A stretch of 64,000 nt of DNA from Candidatus Accumulibacter proximus (GCA_016709675.1 JADJMH010000016.1:185763-249762), one strand, 5' to 3'; counted from the stretch's first letter, positions 1 to 9,071 are shown. Made by a program: numbers and translations. Notes: generated from the letters alone by a model not told the origin.

Positions 1-812
1 GCCTGGGGGGAATTCTGCTGACCATCGCCGCCGCTGCGATGGCTCGCGACGGCGACGACCGTCTGGCCAGCATCAGCTTGTTCACCACCATGACCGACTT
101 CACCGATGTCGGTGAGATCAACGTCTTCATGGACGCCAGCGAGGTTACCCTGCTCGAGGACATGATGTGGGAGAAGGGTTACCTGGGACACAAGCAGGTT
201 TCGGGTGGCTTCCAGCTCCTCAAGTCAGCCGATCTGATCTGGTCGAAAATGGTCCGCGAGTACTACCTTGGCCATCGCGAGCCGATGTTCGACCTGATGG
301 CCTGGAATGCCGACGGCACGCGCATGCCCTATCGTCAGCACTCCGAGGTGCTGCGTCGCCTGTATGTCGATAACCAGCTGTTCCAGGGCAAGTACATGGT
401 CGACGGGCGTGCGATTTCGATCAGCAACATCCATGCGCCGATGTTTGCCGTGGCGGCCGGGGCCGACCACGTGGCGCCGTGGCACTCGGTCTACAAGCTG
501 CATCTGCAAAGCGACGCGACCGAACTGACTTTCGTCCTCACCAGCGGCGGGCACAACGTCGGCATCGTCAATGAACCGGGCCACCCCCGCCGGTCTTACC
601 AGCTCAGCGTCTGCCGCGAAGGCGAACGTTTTCTTGACGCCGAAACCTGGAAGCAGACGACGCCGGTGTATCAGGGATCCTGGTGGCCGGCTTGGCAAAA
701 ATGGCTCGAACAGCACTCCTCGGGGACCGAAGCAGCACCGGCAATGGGCGCTCCCGACAAGGGCTACGAGCCGATCTGCGAGGCGCCGGGGACCTACATT
801 TATCAACAGTGA
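1..812 (+). CDS. phaC: Class I poly(3-hydroxyalkanoate) synthase, C-terminal part (5' end outside window)
   Basis: PhaC polymerises (R)-3-hydroxyacyl-CoA into PHA at the granule surface. Only the C-terminal half is present; the reading frame is already open at base 3. The first visible residues, LGGILL, are the tail of the lipase-like box G-x-C-x-G-G, so the catalytic cysteine lies just outside the window. The other two catalytic residues are visible: Asp in GADHVAPWHS and His in GGHNVGI. The tail has the typical class I signature (GSWWPAWQKWL, then a closing APGTYIY segment), so the 3' end is complete at a TGA. It sits beside acyl-CoA and PHA-turnover genes, which fits a PHA locus. The domain identity is clear; substrate length preference cannot be read from this part. 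Confidence 0.9.
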   Translation, partial: LGGILLTIAAAAMARDGDDRLASISLFTTMTDFTDVGEINVFMDASEVTLLEDMMWEKGYLGHKQVSGGFQLLKSADLIWSKMVREYYLGHREPMFDLMAWNADGTRMPYRQHSEVLRRLYVDNQLFQGKYMVDGRAISISNIHAPMFAVAAGADHVAPWHSVYKLHLQSDATELTFVLTSGGHNVGIVNEPGHPRRSYQLSVCREGERFLDAETWKQTTPVYQGSWWPAWQKWLEQHSSGTEAAPAMGAPDKGYEPICEAPGTYIYQQ

Positions 813-823
813 CAGCCGGCACT

Positions 824-853
824 GGCTCGGTTGCCGACAACGGTGACCGAGCC
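824..853. terminator. Possible terminator hairpin between convergent genes
   Basis: An 8-bp perfect inverted repeat (GGCTCGGT / ACCGAGCC) with a 14-nt loop lies just after the phaC stop and before the end of the convergent ligase gene. There is no good T-run on either side, so intrinsic termination is only possible. Confidence 0.35.
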
Positions 854-963
854 ATTTCGTGCTTGTCCCCCCGATCACACTTTCGTCACCGCACCGGACT
901 CCCCACCAGCAGAACACCGATCTTGGCAGCGCTGCCGTCTTCAGCCGCAGCTGCCAGCTGACC

Positions 964-2502
964 TCAGTGATTCTCCGGATGCCCGATCTGGTAGGCGTCC
1001 CGCATCTCCCGCTTCAGCGTCTTGCCAGCCGCATTGCGTGGAAAGTCGTCCATGATCTGGACCGCGTGCAGGCGCTGGTAGCGGGCACCGACACGCTCGT
1101 TGATCCAGTCGAGCAGTTCGCCAGCGCTGACCGACGCACCGGAGCGCAGAAGCACCGCCGCGACCGGCGTCTCGCCCCATTTTTCGTGGGCGACGCCGAA
1201 GACGGCGACTTCCCTCACCGCCGGGTGGCGGGCCGCGACTTCTTCGACGTCCTTCGGGTAAATCTTGACCCCGCCGCTGTCGATCATGTCCTTCTTGCGG
1301 TCAACCAGGTAAAGATAGCCCTCGCCGTCGGTGTAACCGAGATCGCCAGTAAATAGCCAGCCGTCGCGGATCGCCTGCTCGGTGAGGTCCGGGCGACCGT
1401 AGTAGCCGAGCATCAGTGACGGCCCACGACCAACGATCTCGCCGACTTCCCCGGTTGCTGCGTCGCGACCATCCTCGCGCACGATGCGCATTTCGTAGAA
1501 GCACGGCGGTGACCCAACCGAGCCGGCCTTGCGTAGCGACTGGGTCTTGTCGAGGATGGTCCAGAAACCCTCCGTGAGGCCGTACAGTTCATAAAATCGA
1601 TCCGGCAAGAGGCGATTGAGCAGATCCTTGTGTTCCTGGTATAGCGGCGCTCCCAGTGAAAGGATCATCTCGAGTGAAGCGAGCTTGTCGGGCGAAAAAT
1701 TCGGCGAGTGGAGCAAGGCAATGATCTGTGCCGGCACCATCATGGTGTGCGTCACCTGCTCCCGAGCAATGATCTCGATCGCCTCTTCGGCGTTGAACTG
1801 CCGCTGCAGGACGTAGCGCGCGCCCAGATAGAAGCACGGCATCAGGGTCACGAAGGCGCCGTTGAAGACGATCGCGCCAGTGTGCAGTACCACCGATTCC
1901 GGTCGCATCCGCCATGCCGCGGCAAACAGGGTGCAATACATCGAGCGCACGAAGTGGCTGTGCATGATGCCTTTTGGCAGCCCGGTGGTGCCGCTGGTAT
2001 ACATGACATTGAACAGATCGTCCTGGGTCAGTGCGACTGGCCGCGCGCGGCCTTCGGCATAGCTCTTCAGGAGCGCTTCGTAGCCAGGGTAGTCGGCTGT
2101 CGCCCCGTCGACCATCAGCACGTGCTCGGCACGCAGGCCGGGAAGCTCGTCGCGAACCTGATCGACCAGCGGCGCCATCGACCGCTGAGTGATCAGACAG
2201 ACAGCCCCCGAGTCGCGCAACAGGCTGGCCAAACCAGGAGCCATCAGCAGCGGGCTCAGCGGCACCAGTACCGCTCCGATCGAGGGCACCGCCCAGTAGA
2301 CCTCGAGAAGTTCGCGGCAATTGGCGAGAACGGTCGCCACCCGGTCGCCCTTGCGCACACCGAGCCACTGCAGCAGGCAGGCGCAACCACTGACACGCCT
2401 ATCGAACTCGCGCCAAGTCAGCCGCTCCTCCTCGAAAACGACCGCTATCTCATCTGGTCGGAACTTCGCGTGGTGTCTGGTCAGCGTCGCTAGTTGCAGC
2501 AT
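964..2502 (-). CDS. AMP-binding acyl-CoA ligase (ANL superfamily)
   Basis: 512 aa. Predicted to activate a carboxylic acid (fatty or cyclic) to its acyl-CoA through an acyl-adenylate. Family motifs are visible in order: the P-loop YTSGTTGLPKG, the A5 motif YELYGLTEG, the A7/A8 region FTGDLGY...DRKKDMI.SGGVKIYP, and near the C-terminus the A10 lysine in GKTLKREMR. The start at 2502 gives a protein beginning MLQLATL and is preceded by a GGAGGGAG ribosome site; an in-frame start 57 bases upstream lacks this. It is divergent from the PhaC-like gene at 2972 and convergent with phaC. The substrate cannot be assigned; the context suggests feeding acyl-CoA into PHA or beta-oxidation. Confidence 0.85.
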   Translation of the reverse strand: MLQLATLTRHHAKFRPDEIAVVFEEERLTWREFDRRVSGCACLLQWLGVRKGDRVATVLANCRELLEVYWAVPSIGAVLVPLSPLLMAPGLASLLRDSGAVCLITQRSMAPLVDQVRDELPGLRAEHVLMVDGATADYPGYEALLKSYAEGRARPVALTQDDLFNVMYTSGTTGLPKGIMHSHFVRSMYCTLFAAAWRMRPESVVLHTGAIVFNGAFVTLMPCFYLGARYVLQRQFNAEEAIEIIAREQVTHTMMVPAQIIALLHSPNFSPDKLASLEMILSLGAPLYQEHKDLLNRLLPDRFYELYGLTEGFWTILDKTQSLRKAGSVGSPPCFYEMRIVREDGRDAATGEVGEIVGRGPSLMLGYYGRPDLTEQAIRDGWLFTGDLGYTDGEGYLYLVDRKKDMIDSGGVKIYPKDVEEVAARHPAVREVAVFGVAHEKWGETPVAAVLLRSGASVSAGELLDWINERVGARYQRLHAVQIMDDFPRNAAGKTLKREMRDAYQIGHPENH

Positions 2503-2971
2503 CGTTCTCTCCCTCCAGAAAAACTGCGCTCTACCTTGCCGGTTGCGCGCTCCGGCCACGTGCCCGACTCATCGCAGCGCAGCAAAACGTTACTATACCG
2601 CGTTGACCGGCACAGCGGCACAAGCCTCTGATCACCTCCCCGATGCCTGCTGACAACCGCCCGCACCAGCCCCTCCAGACGGTCTGTCCGGCATGGATAA
2701 CGGCGCTCTCAGCCACGCTCGCAACAATCCCTTCAAGAACCGCGCAGCGATGTGAACAAATCGTGCGCGGAGGAGTAGAATGCATTGTGCGGCGCGCAAT
2801 AGTGCCCGAGTGAATGGATTTTGCGAGGGTGGGTTTTCGGTGGCCAAAGTCGCGAGAGGAAGTCTAAAGGAATCACCGGTATCCGCCCTCCTGGCGGAAC
2901 CACCGTAATCGTGGGTTGCCCGCTGCGGGCTGACCCGTTTTGGCTGACGTTAATTTGTTGGAGGTTGGAAA
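2503..2971. promoter_or_regulatory. Divergent intergenic region, presumed two promoters
   Basis: 469 bases between the divergent ligase and PhaC-like genes, with no convincing gene. Two small perfect hairpins lie near the right end (TCCGCC/GGCGGA at 2882-2898 and GCCCG/CGGGC at 2918-2930), in the leader of the PhaC-like gene. That gene has a strong GGAGG ribosome site at 2960-2964. Promoter boxes could not be placed with confidence. Confidence 0.4.
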
Positions 2972-4438
2972 ATGTATGCACTGCTAAAGGAAATGCCGGA
3001 TTTCACCGCCAGTTGGATGCGCTACACGCTGGCGATGATGCGCTCATCGAGCAGGGAGATTCATGAGTTCAATGACAATCTCTTCATTGCCGCTCACATC
3101 GCCATGACTGCGGCACGCGACAATCCGCTGAGCATGTTGGAAACCTTCGAAATCATGGAACATAACGTCGGCATGATGCGCAAGGGGATGGCCGGCACGC
3201 AAGACAAGATGGCCGACTACGCTTTCGACCAGATGGAAGAAGCGACCCGCGCCTTCCTGAACACCGTCCTGAACTCCGAAGGTGAAAAGCTTGGTGGCTA
3301 CATGAGGCGGGAGGCCGAAATCATGGAAGCGGTCTCGAACTTCCACGAGCAGATCGAGGCGATCGGCGACGAGTTCGGCTTCCATTTCAACACCTCGGCC
3401 TACAAGCTGGTACACGAAACGGACGCCTTCGAGCTCTACCAGGTGCTACCGCTCAAGGAAGGCGTCAAGGTGAATGAGCACCTGAAGCCGGTCATTCTCG
3501 TGCCACCGTACATGCTCGGGGTACACATCCTGGCCTTCCTCCCGTACGAGAACAAGAGTTACAGCCATTCGTTCGCCAACGAGGGCATTCCGACCTACGT
3601 CCGCGTCGTCAAGGACATCATGACCAATGAGAAAGTCCAGACGATGACGCCCGAAGAGGACTGCGAACAGACGCGCCAGCTCTGCGCCAAGGTCATGGAA
3701 CTCAACGATGGCAAGAAAGTGACGCTGAACGGCACCTGCCAGGGCGGTTACATCTCGCTGATGAATATTCTGTCGGGCAAGCTGAAGGACGTCTGCGACG
3801 CACTCATTACCAACGTGACGCCGGTTGACGGAACCTATAGCGAGGCGATCAGCGGCATGCCGACGATGCACCACGACTTCACCACCACGACGCTGCCGAG
3901 CGGTAACAAGGTCGCCAACGGCTACCTGCTGAGTCTCGGGATGCGCTTCGTCGCCATCGACCGGGAAACGCCGCTGGTCAAGGTTCTCGACCAGGCTTCG
4001 CTGCAACGTGCCACCGACATGAACCCGGGCAAGACGCCGGCCGCCCTCTTCCGCTGGCTGCTCAAGGAACGTGTACACCTGCCACGCGCGATCGCCAACA
4101 TGAGTTCGCACACCTTCCAGGATCCGATTGGCGATGACGGCACGCTGCCGGTGAAACTCTTCGACCAGCCGCTGAACATCAAGAACCTGATCGATCTCAA
4201 GGTCCCCTGGTACCAGAACTACGCGATCAAGGACGACCTCGTCACGCCGCCCTGTGCCACCGCCGGCAACAAGTTTCTCGAAGGCTGGAATGGGCTTGAG
4301 TCGGTTGCCTTCTTCGGCGGTCACGTCGCCATCCTGACCAGCCCGTACGGCAAGAAGGCGCCGGTCAATGGCACCTTCAAGGACGCCAACGGCAAGGATT
4401 CCCGCGGACCAGTGAAGTTCCAGATGGACATCTCCTGA
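2972..4438 (+). CDS. PHA-synthase-like alpha/beta hydrolase
   Basis: 488 aa, shorter than typical class I PhaC (about 560-600 aa). It carries the PhaC-type nucleophile box G-T-C-Q-G-G with cysteine rather than serine, then Asp in KDDLVTPP and His in FGGHVAIL, i.e. a full Cys-Asp-His triad. The N-terminal ~100 residues are helical and unlike the standard PhaC N-domain. A strong GGAGG site precedes the ATG at 2972. A perfect 14-bp terminator follows at 4506, so it is probably a single-gene unit. It could be a divergent polymerase or a PHA-related acyltransferase/hydrolase. The gene lies 2.2 kb from a canonical phaC, so it may be a paralogue with a different acyl-CoA preference. Activity is inferred, not shown. 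Confidence 0.75.
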   Translation: MYALLKEMPDFTASWMRYTLAMMRSSSREIHEFNDNLFIAAHIAMTAARDNPLSMLETFEIMEHNVGMMRKGMAGTQDKMADYAFDQMEEATRAFLNTVLNSEGEKLGGYMRREAEIMEAVSNFHEQIEAIGDEFGFHFNTSAYKLVHETDAFELYQVLPLKEGVKVNEHLKPVILVPPYMLGVHILAFLPYENKSYSHSFANEGIPTYVRVVKDIMTNEKVQTMTPEEDCEQTRQLCAKVMELNDGKKVTLNGTCQGGYISLMNILSGKLKDVCDALITNVTPVDGTYSEAISGMPTMHHDFTTTTLPSGNKVANGYLLSLGMRFVAIDRETPLVKVLDQASLQRATDMNPGKTPAALFRWLLKERVHLPRAIANMSSHTFQDPIGDDGTLPVKLFDQPLNIKNLIDLKVPWYQNYAIKDDLVTPPCATAGNKFLEGWNGLESVAFFGGHVAILTSPYGKKAPVNGTFKDANGKDSRGPVKFQMDIS

Positions 4439-4505
4439 TTGGCACGAGTCACTTGGCTGCTGACGAAGCGGCAGCGCTAGCTGCCGCGTCATAGCCGTCA
4501 ATCGA

Positions 4506-4550
4506 CGTCGCCGGCCTGAGATCCCGCATTCAGGCCGGCGACGCTTTATT
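4506..4550 (+). terminator. Strong hairpin terminator after the PhaC-like gene
   Basis: A perfect 14-bp inverted repeat (CGTCGCCGGCCTGA with its complement) and a 10-nt loop are followed by CTTTATT. It lies 68 bases after the stop of the PhaC-like gene and would separate it from the enoyl-CoA hydratase gene. Confidence 0.85.
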
Positions 4551-4678
4551 CCAGGCACGGAGCTGGGAATCGTCAGCCATCCAGAGCAGCGTCCCGGACG
4601 CCAGTTCCGACCAGAACACCGACGAGCTCCCCGTTGGCGGGAGCTTGCATCAACCCATTTTTACTCCGGAGATCTTTT

Positions 4679-5455
4679 ATGAGCTACGACAACATTAATG
4701 TCGAAGTGCGCGGAAAAGTCGGCTTGATCACTCTCAACCGCCCGAAGCAGCTGAATGCCCTGAACGATGACCTGATGGACGAGCTCGGCAAGGCGCTTGG
4801 CACCTTCGAGGCTGACGAAAACATCGGGGCGATCGTCATCACCGGCTCCGACAAGGCTTTCGCCGCCGGCGCCGACATCACCGTGATGCAGTCACTCAGC
4901 TACATGGAAGCCTACAAGGGCGATTTCATCACACGCAACTGGGACACGCTCAAGAACTGCCGCAAGCCGGTCATCGCGGCTGTCGCCGGCTATGCCCTGG
5001 GTGGCGGTTGCGAACTGGCGATGATGTGCGACATCATCCTGGCGGCTGACAACGCCCAGTTTGGTCAACCCGAAGTCCGCCTGGGGATCCTTCCCGGCGC
5101 AGGCGGCACGCAGCGTCTGCCGCGCGCCATATCGAAGGCCAAGGCGATGGAAATGTGCCTCGCATCGCGCAACATCGACGCTGTCGAAGCCGAACGCGCC
5201 GGCCTCGTTTCACGCGTCGTTCCGGCCGACAAGCTGCTCGACGAAGCAATGTCCACCGCCACGCGCATCGCCGGCTTCTCGCTGCCGGTCGTGATGATGA
5301 TCAAGGAATGCATCAATCGCTCCTACGAAAGCTCGTTGTCCGAAGGCCTGCTGTTCGAACGTCGCACCTTCCACTCGGCCTTTGCCCTCGACGATCAGAA
5401 AGAGGGTATGGCGGCTTTCGTCGAAAAGCGCAAAGCCGCCTTCACCAACCGCTGA
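4679..5455 (+). CDS. Enoyl-CoA hydratase (crotonase family)
   Basis: 258 aa. Predicted to hydrate trans-2-enoyl-CoA to 3-hydroxyacyl-CoA in beta-oxidation or a related pathway. Both catalytic glutamates of the crotonase active site are recognisable: one in ALGGGCELAMMCD and one in GQPEVRLGILPGAGGTQRL. The oxyanion-hole segment AFAAGADI is present, and the length matches short-chain ECH. The start at 4679 (MSYDNINVEV) is preceded by CGGAGA; an upstream in-frame ATG at 4634 has no such site. It follows the terminator of the PhaC-like gene, so it probably has its own promoter in 4551-4678. It may supply hydroxyacyl-CoA for PHA synthesis, though crotonase-type ECH usually gives the S isomer. Substrate is unknown. 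Confidence 0.9.
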   Translation: MSYDNINVEVRGKVGLITLNRPKQLNALNDDLMDELGKALGTFEADENIGAIVITGSDKAFAAGADITVMQSLSYMEAYKGDFITRNWDTLKNCRKPVIAAVAGYALGGGCELAMMCDIILAADNAQFGQPEVRLGILPGAGGTQRLPRAISKAKAMEMCLASRNIDAVEAERAGLVSRVVPADKLLDEAMSTATRIAGFSLPVVMMIKECINRSYESSLSEGLLFERRTFHSAFALDDQKEGMAAFVEKRKAAFTNR

Positions 5456-5534
5456 CCCTCGGCTGCTACCGCTTCGACCGGCGCCCAGCAAGGACGCCGG
5501 TGAGCCGGCGCTGAGTGGCGGAGTAGCAGTGCTC

Positions 5535-8108
5535 TCAGCAGTGGGCCAGATCGACCGCGTTGTGAACCGTGATCTGGTCCACCCAGGCCTTGGCGTGAAC
5601 CGTACTGTAGATGTTTGAACACGCTGCCACTTCCAGGGTCAGCGTCACCGTGCGGTTGGCAAAGCGCGATAGATCAATCGCCGACTGGCGCAGCCATTCG
5701 GTTTCCTGGTGGACCATGCCGAGGGCGGTCACCTCGTCGACGACCTGGCCATCGATCAGGACTCGGAAACTCGCGCTGGTGTAATCATTGACCCCGGCGC
5801 TGAGATCGAGCCGCCGGACGTAACTCAGTTCCGGCTGCGGACCCAGTTTGATCTGCCGCGAGATCGACTGTGGCCTTGCTCCCAGCGCGCCACGGTCACC
5901 TGACGAGGCGTGGCCATGGAGCATCGAGCCGCCGCGGAAGGCACGCGGGTCATCGAGCAGCAACTCCCAGCCGGACCCCTCCCAGCCAGCAGCTTTCAGA
6001 CTGCCCGCGGCCGTCGCCGAACCCGCGCGCTGGGCGACGCCTTTCAGCACTCCAGCTGCCTCCAGCGCCGTCGAAATGATCCCCGGCACGTCGATGCCGA
6101 GCGGCGCCGTGCTGTCCGTGCGACGGCTCCGCCCGGCCTTCAGCAGTCCTGCGGCCTCCAGAGAGGCCGAAATGATGCCATGCACGTCGAGGCCGAAGGG
6201 CCGGTTGGTCGCAGCGCGCGGTTCCTGCGGTCCGAAAGCGTAGCCCGGACCAGCGTCCGCAGCATTCTCGTCGTTGACCACCCGCTCGCCACCGCTGAAT
6301 CGGTTCGCGCCGCCGATGCTCTCGGCAGCCGCTGCACTGGCTGCACTCCTCCCAGCTTGCTCGGCTGCCGCCGGCTCTTTCGCGCTTGCCGGACGTTCGG
6401 CCAGCAGGCCCCAGAAATCCGCGATCCGATGCGTCGACGAGATCCCCACGGCATTGAAGAACGGTGCCGCCGTACCGCACTGATGCGGTTCGGCGCCTGG
6501 GTCCAGAGCGGCGCCGTGCGACATGCCGGTGACCGTGTAGGACTCGATCAGTTCATCGCCGTCCGGCCCCTGCCAGACCCGGCGCGGATACCCGTCGACC
6601 GTCATCTGCAAGGTTGGCTGCAGATCCAGACCGTGCAGGTCGGTCCATTGCTTGATGATTTCTTCGGCGTTCACCGGCTTGACCGTGGTATCCGCGTCGC
6701 CATGCCAGACCGAAACCTTCGGCCAGGGTCCCTGGTGCGGCGATGCTGCGCGTACCAGTTCGCCCCACTCCTGGGCCGAACGGGGACGCCCCTGGAAGAT
6801 GCTCTCGAGGCCCTCCTGCAAGCCCCTGGCGGTACGGTAGGGAACCCCGGCGAGCACAGCGCCGCCGGCAAACACCTCCGGATAGGTCGCCAGCATGACG
6901 GTCGTCATCGCACCACCAGAGGACGTCCCGGTCACGTACACCCGGTGGCGATCAAGGCCATGATCGGCGACCATTCTGTCGACCATCTGTCTGATCGACA
7001 GCGGCTCGCCTCTTTCGCGCTCGTTGTCCTCCGGCCTGAACCAGTTGAAGCAGCGCAGCGGATTGTTGTTCCAGTTCTGCTGCGGCAGCAGGAGCGCAAA
7101 ACCGTAGCGATCGGCCAGCGTCGACCAGCCGCTGCCCTTGTTGTATGACGCCGCGCTCTGCGTACAACCGTGCAGCACGACGACCAGCGGCGCGTTGGCG
7201 GGCAGCCCTTCTGGGACGTAGCTGTACATCCGTAATTCGCCTGGGTTTGAGCCAAAGTCGGCGACTTCGCGCAAGCGGTTCTCCTGCGAGTCCACCTGTT
7301 CTGACCAGGCCTGCACCGCAGTCAGTGCCGACAGGAGTTTCTCCCAGCGGCTGCCGTGCGGCGTCTTCGCCGCGAGTTTTGCCATTTTGGCGATGGCGGC
7401 CACTTTATGGCCCAGTTTGTTCAGCATGGGACTACTCCTGTCATCGGACAATGTGGTGAGCAAACCGATCTCGATCAACTTCCGGACCGGCAAGAAAACG
7501 GAGTGGAACAGGCCTGGTGCGACCACGCCACCGCGTTGGGGATCAAGCCAGGCCGGCGGAGCGGCGTCCGCCGCCAGGCCATAGGTGTGACTGATGACCG
7601 CCCGCCGGCCCTGCCACCAGCTGCTGAACTGGAGCGAGGCAACCGGGCAGCCACGGTTGATCCAGACGCCGAACAGTTCGCTGGCGACGATCGGCCGCGT
7701 CTCCTCGACGCAGGCCAATTGCAGCAGGGCAGCCAGTGCCTCACCGAAGGACAGCCCCTCGAGCCGAATCGACGAGGTCGCACACGGCTCGGCATGCACA
7801 GGGGCCATCGCCGGACCGAAGAGCACCCGCGGGCTGTTGTCTCCCGCTGCGACCACCGTCGGCCGCAAGCCGGCATAGCAGCGAATCGCCTCGACCGCCT
7901 GCGACTGTTGCGGTGCGGCCATCGTCCCGATCAGCAACTGCGCGGCGTACTGTGGGGTCGCTGGTGGCGAACCCCGCCCCCGCGGTCCGGGAAGCATCAA
8001 GCCCCCGGTGACCATCAGCGTCACCCGAAAGCGCAGGTCCCGACGCGACTCGCCGAGAATGTCGGCCAGTCGTTCGCTGAATTCATAGCGTGCAAGTCCA
8101 TTTACCAT
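5535..8108 (-). CDS. PHB-depolymerase-family esterase fused to an N-terminal unknown domain
   Basis: 857 aa, far longer than the usual 300-400 aa. Residues about 285-545 form the esterase/PHB depolymerase domain: oxyanion segment VVVLHGCTQ, nucleophile in GTSSG (Ser396), Asp in WHGDADTTV (471/473) and His in MSHGA (531). Residues 1-227 are an extra domain; its start (a helix-rich stretch, then GGL and TPQYAAQLLIGTM) resembles small HTH-like proteins seen in prophage-type genes, an inference only. Residues 560-740 are an Ala-rich linker with two copies of a G(L/I)DV.GIIS..LEAAG.LK unit (637-658, 669-690). Residues 755-850 look like a beta-sandwich. No signal peptide is seen, so it is probably intracellular. 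An internal start with a strong ribosome site lies at 7427. Confidence 0.75.
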   Translation of the reverse strand: MVNGLARYEFSERLADILGESRRDLRFRVTLMVTGGLMLPGPRGRGSPPATPQYAAQLLIGTMAAPQQSQAVEAIRCYAGLRPTVVAAGDNSPRVLFGPAMAPVHAEPCATSSIRLEGLSFGEALAALLQLACVEETRPIVASELFGVWINRGCPVASLQFSSWWQGRRAVISHTYGLAADAAPPAWLDPQRGGVVAPGLFHSVFLPVRKLIEIGLLTTLSDDRSSPMLNKLGHKVAAIAKMAKLAAKTPHGSRWEKLLSALTAVQAWSEQVDSQENRLREVADFGSNPGELRMYSYVPEGLPANAPLVVVLHGCTQSAASYNKGSGWSTLADRYGFALLLPQQNWNNNPLRCFNWFRPEDNERERGEPLSIRQMVDRMVADHGLDRHRVYVTGTSSGGAMTTVMLATYPEVFAGGAVLAGVPYRTARGLQEGLESIFQGRPRSAQEWGELVRAASPHQGPWPKVSVWHGDADTTVKPVNAEEIIKQWTDLHGLDLQPTLQMTVDGYPRRVWQGPDGDELIESYTVTGMSHGAALDPGAEPHQCGTAAPFFNAVGISSTHRIADFWGLLAERPASAKEPAAAEQAGRSAASAAAAESIGGANRFSGGERVVNDENAADAGPGYAFGPQEPRAATNRPFGLDVHGIISASLEAAGLLKAGRSRRTDSTAPLGIDVPGIISTALEAAGVLKGVAQRAGSATAAGSLKAAGWEGSGWELLLDDPRAFRGGSMLHGHASSGDRGALGARPQSISRQIKLGPQPELSYVRRLDLSAGVNDYTSASFRVLIDGQVVDEVTALGMVHQETEWLRQSAIDLSRFANRTVTLTLEVAACSNIYSTVHAKAWVDQITVHNAVDLAHC
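7425..7439 (-). promoter_or_regulatory. Internal start codon with strong ribosome site inside the depolymerase ORF
   Basis: On the minus strand AGGAG (7435-7439) sits 7 nt before an in-frame ATG (7425-7427, residue 228 of the long product). The long start at 8108 has no close Shine-Dalgarno; the nearest GGAGG is about 25 nt upstream. The short product (630 aa) would begin MLNKLGHKV, where a conventional depolymerase could start. Confidence 0.6.
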
Positions 8109-8363
8109 GAGGCAACGATACCACGCCTCCGCAAAATGTGCACGTATTTATTGAGTAAGTGACAACAAATAATTTTATACCCGGTTCGCTCCCCCCAGGC
8201 CGGACGCCGCGGCTGCCAGGTACGCCGGCGGCAAGCGGTCAGGGCTCGGCACCTGCCCTCCCGTGCCTCGCCGTAATCTGGTGTTTGCGGTAAGATTCGT
8301 TGCCGCCCGCCCCGCTCTTGCCACCCGACCCAATCCGTCGGTCCCGACCGCGAATTCAAGCCA

Positions 8364-9071
8364 ATGATCGACCTGTATACCGCTGCCACACCGAACGGGC
8401 ACAAGATCTCCATTGCCCTGGAGGAACTCGCCCTGCCCTACACGGCGCATACGCTGAACCTGTCGCAGGGCGAGCAGAAGCAGCCCTGGTTCCTGGCCAT
8501 CAACCCCAACGGTCGCATTCCAGCGATCGTCGATCGCGCAGAGGGCGATTTTGCCGTTTTTGAGTCCGGCGCCATCCTGCTGTACCTGGCCGAAAAAACC
8601 GGCCGCCTGATGCCCCAGGACGCCCAGGGCCGTTCCCGGGTCGTCCAGTGGCTGATGTTCCAGATGGGAGGCATCGGGCCAATGATGGGGCAGGCGAACG
8701 TCTTCTTCCGCTATGTCCCCGAGAAGATCCAGCCGGCGATCGACCGCTACCAGGGTGAGTGCAGGCGATTGTTCCGCGTCCTCGACAGCCACCTGCGGGA
8801 GCACGAGTTCCTGGCCGGAGACTATTCGATCGCCGACATCGCCAACTGGGCCTGGGTTCGGACGCATCGCTGGTCTGGCGTGGACGTCGACGACCTGCCG
8901 CACCTGCAGCGCTGGCTTGGCCGGATTCGCGCCCGCCCGGCGGTGCAGAAAGGCATCAACACGCCCCCGTCGGCCATCGACCGCGACGCCGGCGACGACA
9001 GGGCGCGGCAGTTCGCCGAAGAGGCGCGCCAGATGGTCGAAATGGGCCAGTCGCGCCAGGGCGGCGCCTGA
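8364..9071 (+). CDS. Glutathione S-transferase, YfcG/YghU-like
   Basis: 235 aa. A thioredoxin-fold N-terminal domain (MIDLYTAATPNGHKISIALEE; cis-Pro in NGRIPAI; Glu-Ser in FESGAILLYLAEK for the gamma-Glu of glutathione) is followed by an all-helical C-terminal domain with the N-capping motif SIADIANWAW. The TPNG..K start and the length match the nu-class bacterial GSTs YfcG and YghU, which reduce disulfides and organic peroxides with glutathione. It is 64 bases upstream of a second GST gene on the same strand, probably co-transcribed. The gene is divergent from the depolymerase, with about 255 bases of shared upstream region. The physiological substrate is unknown. Confidence 0.88.
   Translation: MIDLYTAATPNGHKISIALEELALPYTAHTLNLSQGEQKQPWFLAINPNGRIPAIVDRAEGDFAVFESGAILLYLAEKTGRLMPQDAQGRSRVVQWLMFQMGGIGPMMGQANVFFRYVPEKIQPAIDRYQGECRRLFRVLDSHLREHEFLAGDYSIADIANWAWVRTHRWSGVDVDDLPHLQRWLGRIRARPAVQKGINTPPSAIDRDAGDDRARQFAEEARQMVEMGQSRQGGA

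Noticed and set aside
3446..4558. 370-codon minus-strand frame opposite the PhaC-like gene
   Set aside because: It is a shadow of a gene with clear catalytic motifs on the plus strand; its protein is Arg/Val/Asp-rich and matches nothing.
5910..7148. 412-codon plus-strand frame opposite the depolymerase
   Set aside because: Composition is that of a high-GC antisense frame (very Arg-rich), while the other strand encodes a recognisable esterase domain.
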